Of a DNA stretch of 64,000 nt, positions 1 through 12,367 are shown in pieces (the stretch's first letter is position 1; each line of letters begins with the position of its first letter). The notes beneath the pieces are model-generated. The model had not been told where the DNA came from. It searched no databases and saw only the letters and a list, made by a program, of their open reading frames with translations. Source of the DNA: Cokeromyces recurvatus (taxonomy: Eukaryota > Mucoromycota > Mucoromycetes > Mucorales > Mucoraceae); contig NW_026251416.1 in assembly GCF_025118155.1 (NCBI RefSeq), forward strand, positions 248,001-312,000, read 5' to 3'. The position numbers and the translations under genes are program-made.

Positions 1-266
1 TAATAATACATTTATTATGATTAGTCAAAAACTTTCATCCAATGAAATAATTAAATTGAACTTAAAAAATAGTCAATTTTTTTGAGTTTACCTCTCACAC
101 CCCCGGGAAGAGCTAATCAAATTCTCTAGCAGGGGCTGTGTTACCTTCTAAAAGTAATATAGAGTCTTTTTTTTTTTCTTTTCTTTTTTTTTTTTTTTTT
201 TACGTTTGGAACGTATTATATATTCATTAAATCATGGCTAAGTAATTAACCTTCTTTTATTATTAT
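1..266. other. intergenic edge of window
   Basis: No coding signal is seen. The stretch holds T-rich tracts (about 170-200) and lies 3' of the M20 amidohydrolase gene, so part of it is probably that gene's 3' untranslated region. Confidence 0.5.
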
Positions 267-2266
267 TTAATAATAACGACAAGCTGTACTTCTTTCCTTG
301 AATAAGAATTGATTTCCTTTAAAGTCACGTTGAATAGAATCATAAAAGGTGTCATTTAAAAGTACTTCAATCCCTGTTAAAGCCATGCATTTAGAAGCAA
401 CCAATGTATCTTGATGTGCTTCCATTGTCTTGGCTGCCTTTGTAAATTCAACAGTATGGTTTGAAGCAGTAGTATGGATACCATAAGTAGGGTGAATGCA
501 AGGTATTTCATAACTCACATTTCCCATATCAGTTGAACCTCCTCCTGCACTAAACTGGTCTTCTTCAGAGGGGAACTTGATACCATATTGGCTCATGTGT
601 TGAGCATAAAAATCAGCAAGAGGTCGATTTTGAATGACATCCTTTGTTAAGCCAATCTCACGCCATGTGTATTTCACTTTACAACCTGTTGCTAATGCAG
701 CAGCCTCAAAACAGGCTTCTAACTTCTTCATTAAACGCTCGATTTGATTGGCTTTGGTAGTACGAACAAAGAAGAAAGCAGATGTGTATTCAGGAATGAC
801 GTTAGGCTAAAGAAAGAAAGAAAGAAAAAAAGAAATAGATATATGTTATATACATATATATTTCAATATTTTTAAAATCCTTACTGCTTGTCCACCATTA
901 GTAACAATACCATGTACTCTATCAGTAGGTAATAATTGTTGTCGCATCATACTGATACCATTCCATACTTGAACAAGAGCATCCAACGCATTTATACCTG
1001 CCCAAGGAGAACCTGTAGATAATCATGAATAAGTGACTCAAATAACAGGAATATAAATCTATTCCTATCACATTACCTGAAGCATGACTAGCTTTACCAA
1101 AGAATTCAACTTTAACATCATGAATAGCGATAAAGTTAGCATATTGATGATCAACAGCACTATTTTTGTATAGGAAAAGTGAGTATATAATATCATTCAA
1201 AAGTATAACATTTATGTATATATATATATATATTTGTATATGTATATGTATATTTGTATATGTATATATATCTTACGCAGGATGTAACATTAAGCAAACA
1301 TCTACATTTTCTTGAAATGCGCCTTTATTGATTAATACAATCTTACCAATAGATAATTCTAAATAAATAGTGTATTCATATTATTTAAAAAAAGAGAAAA
1401 AAAAAAAAAAAAAAAAGGCTATCTATTTTTAATTACATACCTTCTGCTGGAGTACCAAATAAAACAACTTTACCAGAAGCTTTCCCACTATCTAAAGCAG
1501 CTTTGATTCCAAGAGCGATAGCAAGACCACTTATAGCAATCAAATTATGACCACAACCTTGTCCAAGACTATATGAAAGCTTGTTAATAATAATAACGAG
1601 TGATAATGATATAAGATAGATATATACCCGGGAAGAGCATCATATTCTGAACAAATACCAACCCTTCTGCCATCACCACGATCATACTCAGCCATAAATG
1701 CAGTTTGTAAACCATAAGCATGACGAGTCACTTTGAAACCCTTTTTTTCGAGATAAGCAGTCAAAATATCATGAGCATGAAATTCCTTCATACTTGTCTC
1801 TGCATGTTTATGAATCTATGTGTATATAGATAGGTAAATAGATAAAGAAAGAAAATTGAGTAAGATAAGGATAGATAACGATATTTAAACCTCCCCCCCA
1901 TGTCTATTATTACGTCTAAACTAATATCTCGAAGTTCGGAACTTATAGAATCGATTTCTTTATTGACAATCGATTCAATTTCATTGTCACATTTGACATT
2001 AAGTTTTTTCATGTTCTATAATTGAAGAAAGAAAATAAATAAATACAGTGCATAAATAAAATAAAATCATTTACTTTGATAATATCTTCATAAGGTGGCA
2101 GTAAATCGTCTTTTATAGGATCAACTGCAGAGTAAATATATTTCTCATTAAATTTATCTTGCTTATTTAAGGTATTCGAACTTTTAAACCGAGAAAAAAT
2201 AGAAGACAGACAACCTGTTTCTTTTTGTTGTTCATCGCTATCCATTGGAAGTTGAATAGGTGCCAT
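267..2266 (-). CDS. M20 family amidohydrolase (PM20D2/AbgB-like)
   Basis: Spliced minus-strand gene of about eight exons. The start is the ATG at 2264-2266 (MAPIQLPMD...) and the stop is at 267-269. Metallopeptidase M20 landmarks appear in order: SEYDALPG, GQGCGHNLIAISG with metal-binding His, GTPAEE with the catalytic and metal-binding Glu pair, FFGKASHASG of the dimerisation domain, and a C-terminal GGSTDMGNVSYEIPC block. This order is typical of M20 domain-containing protein 2 and aminobenzoyl-glutamate hydrolase-like enzymes, which cleave amide bonds of small peptides or N-acyl amino acids. No signal peptide is seen, so it is probably cytosolic. The metal ligands look intact, so it should be active; the substrate cannot be inferred. 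It lies in tandem with the SP-RING gene upstream. Confidence 0.85.
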
Positions 2267-2339
2267 TTTATTATAAAAAAAAAAAAATAAAATAAAATAA
2301 AATAAAATAAAATAAAAAAGAGATGCTCATGAATAAAAT

Positions 2340-2453
2340 CTAAAATAGTAGTAAATTATAATAATTCCGAACAACGCTACCATTGTTTGCTGGTAATACA
2401 ACAGTTGATGATGACCGAATAATCGGCAGCCTAGTCGTCCCCGTCGTATTCAT
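2340..2453 (-). CDS. possible 37-residue small ORF
   Basis: An ATG-started frame of 37 codons (begins MNTTGTTRLPIIR, ends NYYNLLLF) sits alone between the M20 gene and the SP-RING gene. It is markedly more GC-rich than its surroundings (ACG, GGG, CTG, CCG codons), which is why it stands out. A TATAAAAATT string lies directly before the ATG. I do not recognise the peptide. It could be a tiny protein, the first exon of something longer, or leader sequence of the M20 gene. Confidence 0.25.
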   Translation of the reverse strand: MNTTGTTRLPIIRSSSTVVLPANNGSVVRNYYNLLLF

Positions 2454-2588
2454 AATTTTTATAGGAAGGGGGTTTGTTGCCCGTTTCTTTTTTTTTTTCC
2501 TTATAATAATGATACTTTATTTCATTTTTGTTGATTAGAAGAAGAATATTGATTTAATATTAATTTGGCTGTATAATCTATACGTAGT

Positions 2589-2623
<35 letters not shown>

Positions 2624-2632
2624 TGACTTTTT

Positions 2633-2659
2633 TTATATATTTGAGGCTTTAGTTGTATA

Positions 2660-2693
<34 letters not shown>

Positions 2694-4402
2694 TCGAAAC
2701 TTTTGATATGTACACAGCATATTGGACAATACCAAAGTTTAACATGGGCATGTTTATCAAAGAAAATAGTAGCATCAAAGGACATATCATGTTGACAATG
2801 AACACTTTTGATCGGATGTCGTATTCTTTGACCTATGACTGAAAGGTCAACAAGAGAGATGGTCCTTATTTGATCTTCTTTTTTATTTGATGAAGAAAAT
2901 AGAGTATGATTTTGAAATGACAAGAATAATGCTTCTGCATTTTTTAATTTTTCTGATATTGTACAATATTGTCTTAGGAGATGAATTGCAGTTCTTTGAG
3001 TCACTAAAGGTGATAAACTATTCTTTATAGCTTTAGCTATATTTTCTGTTGTTGCTTGAAGATAAAGTTCAGAGACCAACTAAAAAAAAAAAAAAAAAAA
3101 AAAAAATAGAATATAGCAAGGCATCATTATGATTATTATACTTTATGTCTCTATTTATATATGAACATACCTTGTCTGTTGATTTTTTGATAACTGCAGA
3201 AATTGATATATGATTAATATTATATTCTTCATTATCATGTAATTCAATTTCAAGTTGAATCTTCTTTTCGTTCTGACTATTATTATTTACTCCTTTGATA
3301 GAAGAAGATTGTTCTTCTTTAACTACCATAGAAGAGGAGGATAATAAATTATTATGATTTGTTTTTTTAAATATAGGTACAGCAATTACTCGAGCAGATG
3401 AAAGTGTCGTTGATTTGTTTGAATCTTCTTTAGAGTGATTTAATAAAGAATCAACAAGACATTCTTTAAGACTCTTTGTTATATTAACATGCATAAATCC
3501 TTCAACCACTATCTTTTCCTTTTTATTTGACCAAATTTCCTTTGAATTTAGTTTTAAAGACTTGCAAAGAGGCTTCAATAAGGTACGAGTTGAATTCCAA
3601 AAATATAAATGATATTCTATAATCTCACTTGATTTATCATTAAAAGAGAACTGTATTCTTTCTATAGACCTTTTTAATTCAGTTGAAGATAAATCAATAG
3701 ATAAGCTTCCAGTATAATTACTATTCCAATCAATGTCTATTCTATAGATTTCATCTAAATGTTCATACATTTCCGTTGTTGGTACATAATCATAAGCTAA
3801 TGGATTTATATGTCCTATTTCTTTCTCTCTACTAAAAAAATAAAATAGATGATAAGAAGAAGAAGAAGTAGAAGGAAATTTAGAATGAAAATAATAGACA
3901 AATATTATATATATATATACATATATACCATTCTCTATAGTCTGTATAAGCTATGTTTTTAGCTTTACAGGTAGGATATCCAGGATAGATAGTATTCAAT
4001 AAGTATTCAGCCAATTGATGTGTTTGCAACGATTCTATTATAGGCTCTTTATTATGTGTTAATTCATGATGATATAAATAATAGTAAATAGCTTCGAGTT
4101 TTCGTTTTCTTAACCGAAATAAATTATTAGGAATCTAGAATAGCCATCATAATGATAATTGATAATGATTCAATAAATATAACATAATAATAATAATCAA
4201 AAAGTACTTTTTTTTTTACTAGTCCTTGTTGAATATTTAAATTCTTTTTAATTCCTACTAATTGTCCTAACTCTAAGCATTGTTTGATTGTTAAAATATT
4301 TGGTTTTTGTCGTAATTTTCTTTTTCTATTGTATACGATTGGATTCATTCTTTTGAAGAAAGAAGAAAAAGTAAAAGGAAAAGGAAAAATACGTGCAAGC
4401 AT
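2633..4402 (-). CDS. SP-RING SUMO E3 ligase-like protein (PIAS/Siz type)
   Basis: Four or more exons on the minus strand; the start is the ATG at 4400-4402, with a second possible start 17 codons in (MNPIVYN). The last long exon carries an SP-RING: IRHPIKSVHCQHDMSFDA followed by WYCPICC, matching the Cys-x-His and W-x-C-P-x-C core of PIAS/Siz ligases, which bind Ubc9 and stimulate SUMO transfer. The N-terminal part (ILTIKQCLELGQLVGIKK) could be a degenerate SAP-like helix pair; the middle would be the PINIT-like region but is not clear. The 3' end is uncertain: after the SP-RING a GTAAAA donor and a 29-nt A run follow, and either a short last exon is used or the frame reads on to about 2633. 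The preceding intron has a very long T tract before its acceptor. Shares a divergent promoter with the gene at 4657. Confidence 0.7.
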
Positions 4403-4656
4403 AAAATGTGTTTATGCATGATTTATACTAAGAATGTTATATATTTATTTATGTGTGTGTGCGTGTGTGTGCGTATAAATATGTGGATATTATGTAATGA
4501 CACTTTTTCTTTTATTTTACAAGTCAGCTTAGCAATAAAATAATTATTTTTTTTTTATTTTTTTATTTTTTATTCTTATTTCTATTTTATTTTATTTTAT
4601 TTTTTTCTTTGTTTTTCTTTGTGTTCCATTCATTCATTCTCTCTCTCTCTCTCCCT
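4403..4656. promoter_or_regulatory. bidirectional intergenic region between divergent genes
   Basis: About 250 bp separates the start codons of the SP-RING gene (minus) and the duplicated-domain gene (plus). It holds a TG/GTGTGTGCG microsatellite near 4453-4473, T-rich tracts, and a CT repeat just before the plus-strand ATG. Both genes must use this space as promoter; no specific factor site is assigned. Confidence 0.45.
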
Positions 4657-6619
4657 ATGTCAGGTACAAATAGTCAAAAAGATGATATTATGAATTATGC
4701 CGCAATCATCAATGAAACATTATTACCCCACAATAATCACCATCCTGAGCTTCAACTTAGTATTCAAGATCTTCTATGTCCAACAGAGATAGCGGAAAAT
4801 CTACTAGAAACATTATCGAATGAACAGTTAAATCTTATAGAACAAGCTCTTCATAAAATAAAGGAACGAAAAAAGAATAACTTGAAATTAGTTTATCAAA
4901 AAGATGAAATACAACAGGGTAATGGACTAGAGGACTCATTTGTTGCTACCCATTCTCAAGGGACTCGAGATAACAATAACAACAACAACAACAAGCGGCA
5001 ACAACAAGCACTTATGACTACTGCTATCAATAGGACTTCGAAATTATCACAGCAACGAAAAACTAAGCAACAGCAACAACAACAGCAACAACAACAACAG
5101 CCTCTTCTTACTGCTAATACATCTCCATTCTTGACAAATCATGAGACAACAACTGAAATAAAAGAAGGCGTTGAATGGGTTAGCTTTATATACTCTCATC
5201 ATCGTGTGTTACGTAGATATTGTATCAGAACAGACATTGAAAAAGTTGATACAAGTATCTTGGATGACAAATTTAAGCAAGAAAATTGTGTAAGATTACT
5301 ATGATAATAATAAACAAAAGAAAGAGGGAAAGGAGGTAGATAGATAAAGGAACGAATAGATTCATTTTTACATATAGGTTTATCCGAGAGCTAATTTGCC
5401 TAAAGAAGCTTATCAAGGGAATCGATGGACATATGAAACTGAATGTAATGTCTTGGGTTGGAAATTAGCTTATTTAAATCCTGAAGAAATTGCAGGAAAG
5501 AGAGGTTTGATTCAAAGAGCTGTCGACTCATATCGGAATCGTTATCCTAGTATGCGATCGAGACGAGTAGCAAGACAAGAAAAGTTATTAAAGGGCACAT
5601 TACGTAAACGTAAACATCGTGAAATGAATGAAGACAGTCATAAAGAACAGTTAGAGAAGGCTCTTCCAAAGACCATCTTGATTGAGGATCCTATTGGATC
5701 CATTAATTCTAAATGTCGAATTCGAATTAATATTGATTCTGTTGTCTTGGATTCAGTTGACATGACCTTTCGTAAAAATAATTGCGTATTCCCTAGAGCC
5801 ATACATATTACATCGGATACGCCTTCTGTCTCTCAACGTAGACGTGAAGAAGCAAAATGTAATGAGATTGGTTGGAAATTAGCTTGGTTAAATCCACGTC
5901 AATTAGCCAATAAAAAGAATTTACTACAGCGTGTCTTAGATATCTATCGAGCTCAGTTTGCATCAACTGAATTAAAACCACGTAAATATGCGTCACGTAT
6001 ACCTTTAATACCCACATTACTAAAGAAAGAAGAGACAATACAAGTAAAAGAAGAAAATACGCGTTATAATATTCCTTTAACAGAAAGGGCGTTAGCAGAT
6101 CAACAGCGACTACTATCTTCCGAGTCATCTATTCCCATTAATAAACATCGTCGAAGAAACTCTTCATCAACAGATCCATCATGTTATTCAGGTACAACTG
6201 TAACACTTGATTTTCATGATTATTGCTTTTCACCTCCACCAAGTGAAGAAGATACAATACAGGATTTATCTACCACTACAGTTAATAATAACCATTTATT
6301 TCCTACTGCTACAACATCGTCAACAACATCCATGCTGGATAATTTGATTTTTAACATGACATGCAAACCAATTAATCATCATGATGAAACCAATAATGGT
6401 ACAACAGCAGAGTCACAACAAGATAATTTAAATGACATTTATCAGACATCTTTATTAATCGATTCTACTACTAGAGAACTGAACACGCCATCCATGTCCG
6501 TTATTGATGTTTTACTTGAAAATAATAGTAGTAAAGGGAATGAGTTAAGTTTAGTGAATAATAATGAAAATCAACAACAAATATTAATAGATTTAATAAC
6601 AAAGTATGGGAAATGCTGA
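4657..6619 (+). CDS. fungal conserved-domain protein with the domain present twice (DUF8032-like)
   Basis: Two exons, 4657-5289 and 5378-6619, phase 0, giving 624 residues. I chose ATG 4657 because the 16 codons before it are a CT/T-rich leader. Domain copy 1 spans the splice: VEWVSFIYSHHRVLRRYCIR, NCVYPRANLPKEAYQGNRW, ETECNVLGWKLAYLNPEE, RGLIQRAVDSYRNRYPS. Copy 2, about 100 residues later, repeats the plan: RIRINIDSV, NNCVFPRA, EAKCNEIGWKLAWLNPRQL, NLLQRVLDIYRAQF. I recall this block as a fungal domain of unknown function (DUF8032) common in Mucoromycota, but could not search. Poly-Asn/Gln runs sit before copy 1 and a low-complexity Ser/Thr/Asn tail follows copy 2. A basic RSRR...RKRK stretch after copy 1 could be a nuclear signal. 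Function unknown; a regulatory nuclear role is only a guess. Confidence 0.75.
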
Positions 6620-6758
6620 GCATTTATAAGACTATTACAACGCGTAATCCATTTTTTTTTTTTTTTTTTTTTTTTTGAAGAGAATAGAATTTTGTGTATA
6701 CATGTATATATGTGTATTTATATAAATATGTATAAAAAAAAATAGGCCTTTATTTTAT
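6620..6758. other. convergent 3' spacer
   Basis: 140 bp between two convergent stop codons, with a T run of about 25 near 6652-6676. Both 3' ends must terminate or overlap here. Confidence 0.5.
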
Positions 6759-7986
6759 TTATTCTCCTTCCCCCTTTAAGATTCTGCTCCAGTTCCATTG
6801 TTTACGAACAAAAGGATGAGCTTCAGTATTAAAAATGAATTTATCCAAAGAAACGATTTCTGGTGGACTAAAGAGTAAATATAAATATTTAAAGGTTTCT
6901 GCAAAAAGAAAGCTTTCCATTGAATCGATTTGATTAAATTCAATATTTGTATTATTGGCTGTCAAATTCACATCTACGTTACGAATAGCAGCATAAGCAC
7001 TTTTTGTCTTGCACCATTTCTCAATCGCTTTATAAATCTCCCAACCATATTCCTAATAAAATCAGATTAGTCTAATCACTTTACTATACTATGTACACCT
7101 TTTTTTTTTTTTTTTTTTTGTTTGCTTTACTTGATATTTTTGATCTCCTGTCATTCGATACAAGATAAATAGACTTTCAATAGTCTCTGGACGTAACATG
7201 TATCGTTTATCACCGAAATATAAAGATCTTGGTCTTTCTCTGACTAAAGGTAATTCATAGTCAATAACGTAACCTGATTTATTTTCTTCTTGACTTGTGT
7301 ATGTTTGATTTATCACTGTCTTATTATCCTCATACCACCAATCACGAAGCTTAGCAAGATCATTTTTAGTCTTGTTGAATGTAAGTGGATTGTATGATTC
7401 AGTATTAGATATAACCCAACTCTCTGGGCTTAAACCTGTACTTGTAATACGATACATATAGACACAAGTCTCTAAAAGTCCTTTAGCGATTTCCATATCT
7501 TCTGGCTCATTAAATGTTTTTGACCCCATTGCAAGCATTCCTGGTACAAAGCATGTCTATAAAATAATAAATAGTCAATATACTGAGTCCCTCTTCTTAC
7601 TCTATTGTATTCTTACTAAATGATCCATAGCATCTCTATGTGTTTTATATTGTGTATCAAAAGGAGGCAACATCAATAAGTCATAGCCTGGTACTTGTCG
7701 AAGCATATACTTTTTCATATTTTTAATAGATCGAATATCTAAGTAAACATGATTAAACATTTACGACTATTATTATTATTTGATGTTGCTATCATTACAC
7801 ATTTGACCATATTGTGGAACTGCTCCATTCATCAATAAATATTCTTTAAGGAAATACTATTAAATAAACTAATTTAGACTTTTTCCCTTTTTCCTTTTTT
7901 TTTTTTTTCTTTATTGTGATAATAAACCTCAAATGCACTATCGCCCATTGCACCAAATGTAGATATTGCTATTGATAATAAAAGTA

Positions 7987-8021
<35 letters not shown>

Positions 8022-8329
8022 AGGACTATGTGGTATATATCATTATTTTACCATCTTTAAAATGACCCCTTTGAACATTAATTACGGTAGGAAATAAACC
8101 TTGAATATAAAGTCCATGTTCATACCCCATGTTGTCTAAGTAATCAGTAATTGCTTGTGCCTACAATTCTTTACTATGAGTCTTTCTTATTATAAGTATA
8201 TTTTAAATCACCTTTTGTCCATAGATAGGATTTCCTGTAAGTTGAGAAAGCATCATGAATTCTAATTGAATTGTACCCACTTCTGCAATCAACGTTTCAT
8301 CATTGTTCGGCTTATTTCTATATAATAAC

Positions 8330-8365
<36 letters not shown>

Positions 8366-9199
8366 TTTTTTTTTGCAAATCTCTGTACAAATTTCGATTC
8401 TATTTTACTTTAAGGGGTTCCAAAGATGATGTGGTAATCCTGAAGGTGTATCAAAGGCTGGTAAAAGTTCTTGTGCTAATTTATTGGCCTTTTGTAATAG
8501 AATATCATGTTTTCTATCTGATAATTCATAAGCACTTAAAAAACCACCCAAGTATCGGATGGTAGATTCAAAAACACTAATCTCTTCATCGACTTTGAAA
8601 TTGATTTTATGTAAACGTGGTATAACGCTAAGGAATTCATCTGTTAATTCCATGATCAACATGGTACTAAGTGAATCAATCATAGTTGCACCCCAGCCAC
8701 CAAATGGATTCTTTGGTTTGTTACTTAAAGGTCTTAATTCATCATGACCTAGAGCATAGGTTTCTAAATATAAACTATATCATTTAATAAAACTATATAC
8801 ATTCATACATACATACTATTCATATTTACTATATCCTTTCCAGCCATGAATAAATGATTTTTTGATGGCTTCTCTTCTTTTCTCTCTAAATTCAGTAAAT
8901 TCTATCGGTTCTGGGCCAAAATCATATTGAAGTTTAGGTAATTTAGATAAAAATCCACCAAATCCAAATAAAATCGATTTCTTTTCAGGCGTTGGTAATT
9001 CTTCTTCAATTTGAGTTATAACATTTTCTTCTTTATTCACCTTATCCATTGGTGGTAGTGAATTAGGATTATGATTAGATATCAGGGATGGTCTTGGATA
9101 GGCTAATATCCATAAGTGACCAAGTAATATTAGGGCACATAAGGTAAATAGAATAATTTTCCATCTTTTTGATAATTTTATTGCATAAGATAGAAACAT
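6759..9199 (-). CDS. GH47 alpha-1,2-mannosidase, type II membrane protein
   Basis: About nine exons on the minus strand, ATG at 9197-9199, stop at 6759. The N-terminus has a basic cytoplasmic end, a single membrane segment (WKIILFTLCALILLGHLWIL) and a Pro/Asn-rich stem, as in ER/Golgi class I mannosidases. GH47 landmarks follow in order: FIHGWKGYSKYE, GGWGATMIDSLSTMLIM, FESTIRYLGGFLSAYEL, a TFGAMGDSAFEYFLKEYL block with catalytic Asp/Glu, YMLRPETIESLFILYRM, and the terminal FNTEAHPF with the calcium-binding Thr region. The enzyme trims mannose from N-glycans in the secretory pathway. All the blocks used for catalysis appear present, and length is about 600 residues, usual for the family. Whether it acts in the ER (MNS1-like) or Golgi cannot be told. 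Confidence 0.9.
8335..8374. repeat. TTA microsatellite with T tract in a GH47 intron
   Basis: About ten TTA units followed by T10, lying in an intron of the mannosidase gene. A (TA)n run sits in the next downstream intron at about 7991-8018. Confidence 0.85.
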
Positions 9200-11785
9200 T
9201 TGATAAATAGGAAAAGAAGGAGAGAATATCTAAATCTTACAGAAATGTCTATTTATGGATACTATTATTCTTCTTAAATTTTGTGGGAATGAGCAACAAA
9301 ATATATTTTTATTGATGTGTAACATTTGATTAAATATAGTTTTCTTGTTGTACTGACTAGAAAAAGGAAGAAAGAAAGAAAAACTGTCAATAGTTATCTC
9401 TCTCTCTCTCCCCCCCCTTTTTTTTTTCTTCAAAGCAATATTTTTTTTTCCATTAGAAGAATCCTTTATAACTACTACTTGTTGAATTTCATCATATTTA
9501 TTATAACTTGATGACTATTCTAGAGTTAAAATTAAACTTTATTTTGCTATTCAAATTGACTGGACTGACTAAAACATTTGTTATTCAATATATAAGCCCA
9601 AGGTTTGAAATATAAAATAAAATAAAAAAAGGGGGGAAAAAGGGGAAAAGAGGGGGGGAGAGAAAGGGATATCCCTTTTTTATTTTTATTTTTTTTTTTG
9701 CTTCCAGATTAAATCCATTTCTTTCATTCTGTCGAGTTATTTTATTTATATACAAGAAAAATATTGCTAATCAGTTTATTAAATTATACAAGTAGAGGCA
9801 GTGAAAACGTTAAATAGAAAAATATTTATCAGTTTGTACATCGAAGGACTTGTCTTTATTTTCATATGATATACATATACATCTATTTTTTCTTTCTTCT
9901 AATGATCCTACAATTGCATATCTTCTCGATTTATGTTTCTGTGTAGCATCAAATACTTATTACAGAATTTCTTTTTTTTTTCAAGTTCTTGTACCTCTAG
10001 CATTTCGTAAAATAAAATAAAGTGTACGTACTAGATTAGGTAAGAATAATGTGTTTCAAGCCTACTAGCAGGTATTGACTGAATAAGCAGTCATCAACAA
10101 TCTAGAAGTATATATTGTTGTACGTTCGACGCTTTTGCAAGCTATATTTTAATAAGACATTACAAAAGCTTTGAGAAATAGACTATGTAGAATCAAACAG
10201 TATGGGGGGAAAATGATAATGTCTTATGCATACTAAACACTTTTTAGTAGTTACAGATAAAATTGAAAAAGGCTTCTTTTTTTTTTTTTTGTTGTGTAAG
10301 TCACAAATTTCTCGGCCTTAGAATATTAACGAGGTTACAGTGGTAACTTGTACAACAACCAAGTAGAAATTACTAATTATTATAAAGAAATATACAAATA
10401 CAGAATACTTCTTCTTATTTTAATGAACAATGATCATATGTATAAAATTATATATCTTTGTTAAATAAAACTCTTCTTCAAGCTACTAGTCTCATTTTGA
10501 ATCTCTTGCCCAGTTAGGCTACTTATAAACCCCTATAAACTACTGCTTATTTTGATAACACTACTACTACTGCCCTTTTTTTTTTGCCAGTATAACTTCT
10601 ATTTAATTATATATATTTGTATATGAATATAAATTATATTTGAAAATGAAATTCAAAACTGGCAAAAATTAATTCTCGACTATTATTATATTTATTTAAA
10701 AATCTAGTATAACTGCTTCTATACGTTTTAACATGTTTTTTTTATATGTGTTTTGATTAGCAAAAGATAATGGAAAAAGAATGAACAGAAGACAAGTCTG
10801 TGAAAACTTTGTATAGTTTATTAAAGATAATACAAAAATTGTACCACGAAAAATTATATGGAAAAATTGAGGGTTATTTATATGTTTTTACAAGGTAAGT
10901 GTTATCAATGGAAATATGATTCAGATAAGCAAGTTTTACTATAATAAAGTGTTTTACATAAAACATCGTCTCCGAATAATTCTGCGATCAATAAGATATT
11001 TCTTTATTCTTTTTTCTTTCTTTCTGAGTTGTTGCTGTTCCTAGAAACACAATGAATCATTATTATTGCACTGCGACATATCAATATTAGTTCTCAGTGA
11101 ATATGTCTAGCTGCAACAATACCAATTATTTATGAGCTACTATCATTATCATTGTATAAGATTTCATTACTTAACAATATTCGATATTATCAATGTGTAT
11201 CTGATATGTATCACTCAAGAACAATTATGTAACTGAATACACCAGCCATAATCCTGTTTGAATTATGTATATAATTATTATTATTGCTCGAGCATTCTAA
11301 CAATGACTATTATTAAAACTGAGTGTAGAATGAATATTATGCTGTGAAGTTCAATATACTAGTTTTATATGAATAATTTCTTTATTATGTAATAACTGAT
11401 GGTTCATTTCTATTAACTTAGTTATAAGGACGACTACAATCATAACACATTCAATGTAAAAAAGGTAATAAAAAGAGAATTAAAGATAAAGAATTATTTC
11501 GCGTCTACACAACTACCTGTATTTATACTAATGAATCCTAAATCAAAGAAATAAAAATAGCTGTCAAAGAACATGAGTCATGAAACGTTGTTAGTATTCA
11601 AATATACATTTTGTTGACTCAAGAGACTGATTTATATGGATTATCTATTGGGTGTTATAATAATCTGATTTAAGATTTAAATTGCTTGATCTGAGTATAG
11701 GTTCCTGATATCTTTTATGTTTTATTTTATTGGATCAAAGACGACCTGAATCCTTTGTCAAGGTTATAAAAATAAATATTTAGAA
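9200..11785. other. gene-poor A+T-rich region
   Basis: About 2.6 kb without a supportable gene. It holds T/A homopolymers, a CT-to-poly-C run near 9398-9417, a G-rich stretch 9628-9665, and many stops in all frames. The few open frames here are low-complexity. No RNA gene is recognised. It probably contains old mobile-element debris, given the duplication and transposon-end-like motif that follow. Confidence 0.4.
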
Positions 11786-11827
11786 ATGATACGATGTCTT
11801 ATAATTGATACATCTAGACAATTGGAT

Positions 11828-12103
11828 GTCAATAAGTTTTATATTATTTATAAGATGTTATATACAGAGTTTTATTTCATATTCAGGCTTATATTTTATC
11901 CTGTATTATGTAATTCATCTATTATAATATTACTTATGATTATATCCAGAGCTTGTTCTATAACAGTCAATAAGTTTTATATTATTTACAAGATGTTATC
12001 TACAGAGTTTTATTTTATATTCAGGCTTATAATTTATCCTGTCTTATGTAATTCATCTACTATAATATTACTTATAATTATATCCAGAGCTTGTTCTATA
12101 ACA
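11828..12103. repeat. tandem duplication, two 138-bp copies
   Basis: Copy 1 is 11828-11965 and copy 2 is 11966-12103, head to tail, beginning GTCAATAAGTTTTATATTAT and ending GCTTGTTCTATAACA. The copies differ at only a handful of positions. 138 is divisible by three, so a plus-strand frame (11786-12193, 135 codons) stays open through both and would give a 46-residue hydrophobic repeat. Composition is typical AT-rich spacer, so the open frame may be accidental. Confidence 0.85.
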
Positions 12104-12154
12104 TTGGTGTCCCAATTTTACAACCTTGTCCCAATTTATTTTGGAAGTGTACTG
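12104..12154. mobile_element. possible Tc1/mariner-type terminal repeat remnant
   Basis: Directly after the tandem duplication, TTGGTGTCCCAATTTTACAA is followed by TTGTCCCAATTTATTTTGG and AGTGTACTG. On the minus strand this starts CAGTACACTTCCAAAAT and contains TTGGGACA twice, resembling ends of Tc1/mariner elements, which insert at TA. No matching inverted end was found at a plausible distance, so it is at best a solo remnant. Confidence 0.3.
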
Positions 12155-12288
12155 AAAAAAAAAGAAGAACAAATTGCGGTATTCACATATTAGATATTCG
12201 CCAAATATGATTGGCTAACATTTATCGGCGATTGAATTTTTATTCGATTATCTCTATATTTTATTTCAATAAATTTTAATCAACCAAA

Positions 12289-12361
12289 GGAGCTATGGCC
12301 CAATGGATAAGGCGTCTGACTACGAATCAGGAGATTCCAGGTTCGACCCCTGGTAGCTTCG
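12289..12361 (+). tRNA. tRNA-Arg (anticodon ACG)
   Basis: A 73-nt cloverleaf without intron. The acceptor stem pairs GGAGCTA with TAGCTTC (one G-U), with G as discriminator. The D arm is GCC/GGC around CAATGGATAA, the anticodon stem is TCTGA/TCAGG with loop CTACGAA giving anticodon ACG, and the T arm is CCAGG-TTCGACC-CCTGG. Internal A-box and B-box (GGTTCGACCCC) promoters are intact. A34 would be edited to inosine to read CGU, CGC and CGA. Confidence 0.96.
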
Positions 12362-12367
12362 AATTTC

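Noticed and set aside
2400..2460. C/D box snoRNA candidate (TGATGATGA string at 2406-2414)
   Set aside because: No CTGA D box or terminal stem at a suitable distance on either strand.
9230..9511. Two overlapping frames in opposite strands
   Set aside because: Low-complexity translation of CT and A/T tracts; no conserved features.
11828..12103. CRISPR-like array
   Set aside because: Only two directly adjoining 138-bp copies, no spacers; a plain tandem duplication in a eukaryotic genome.
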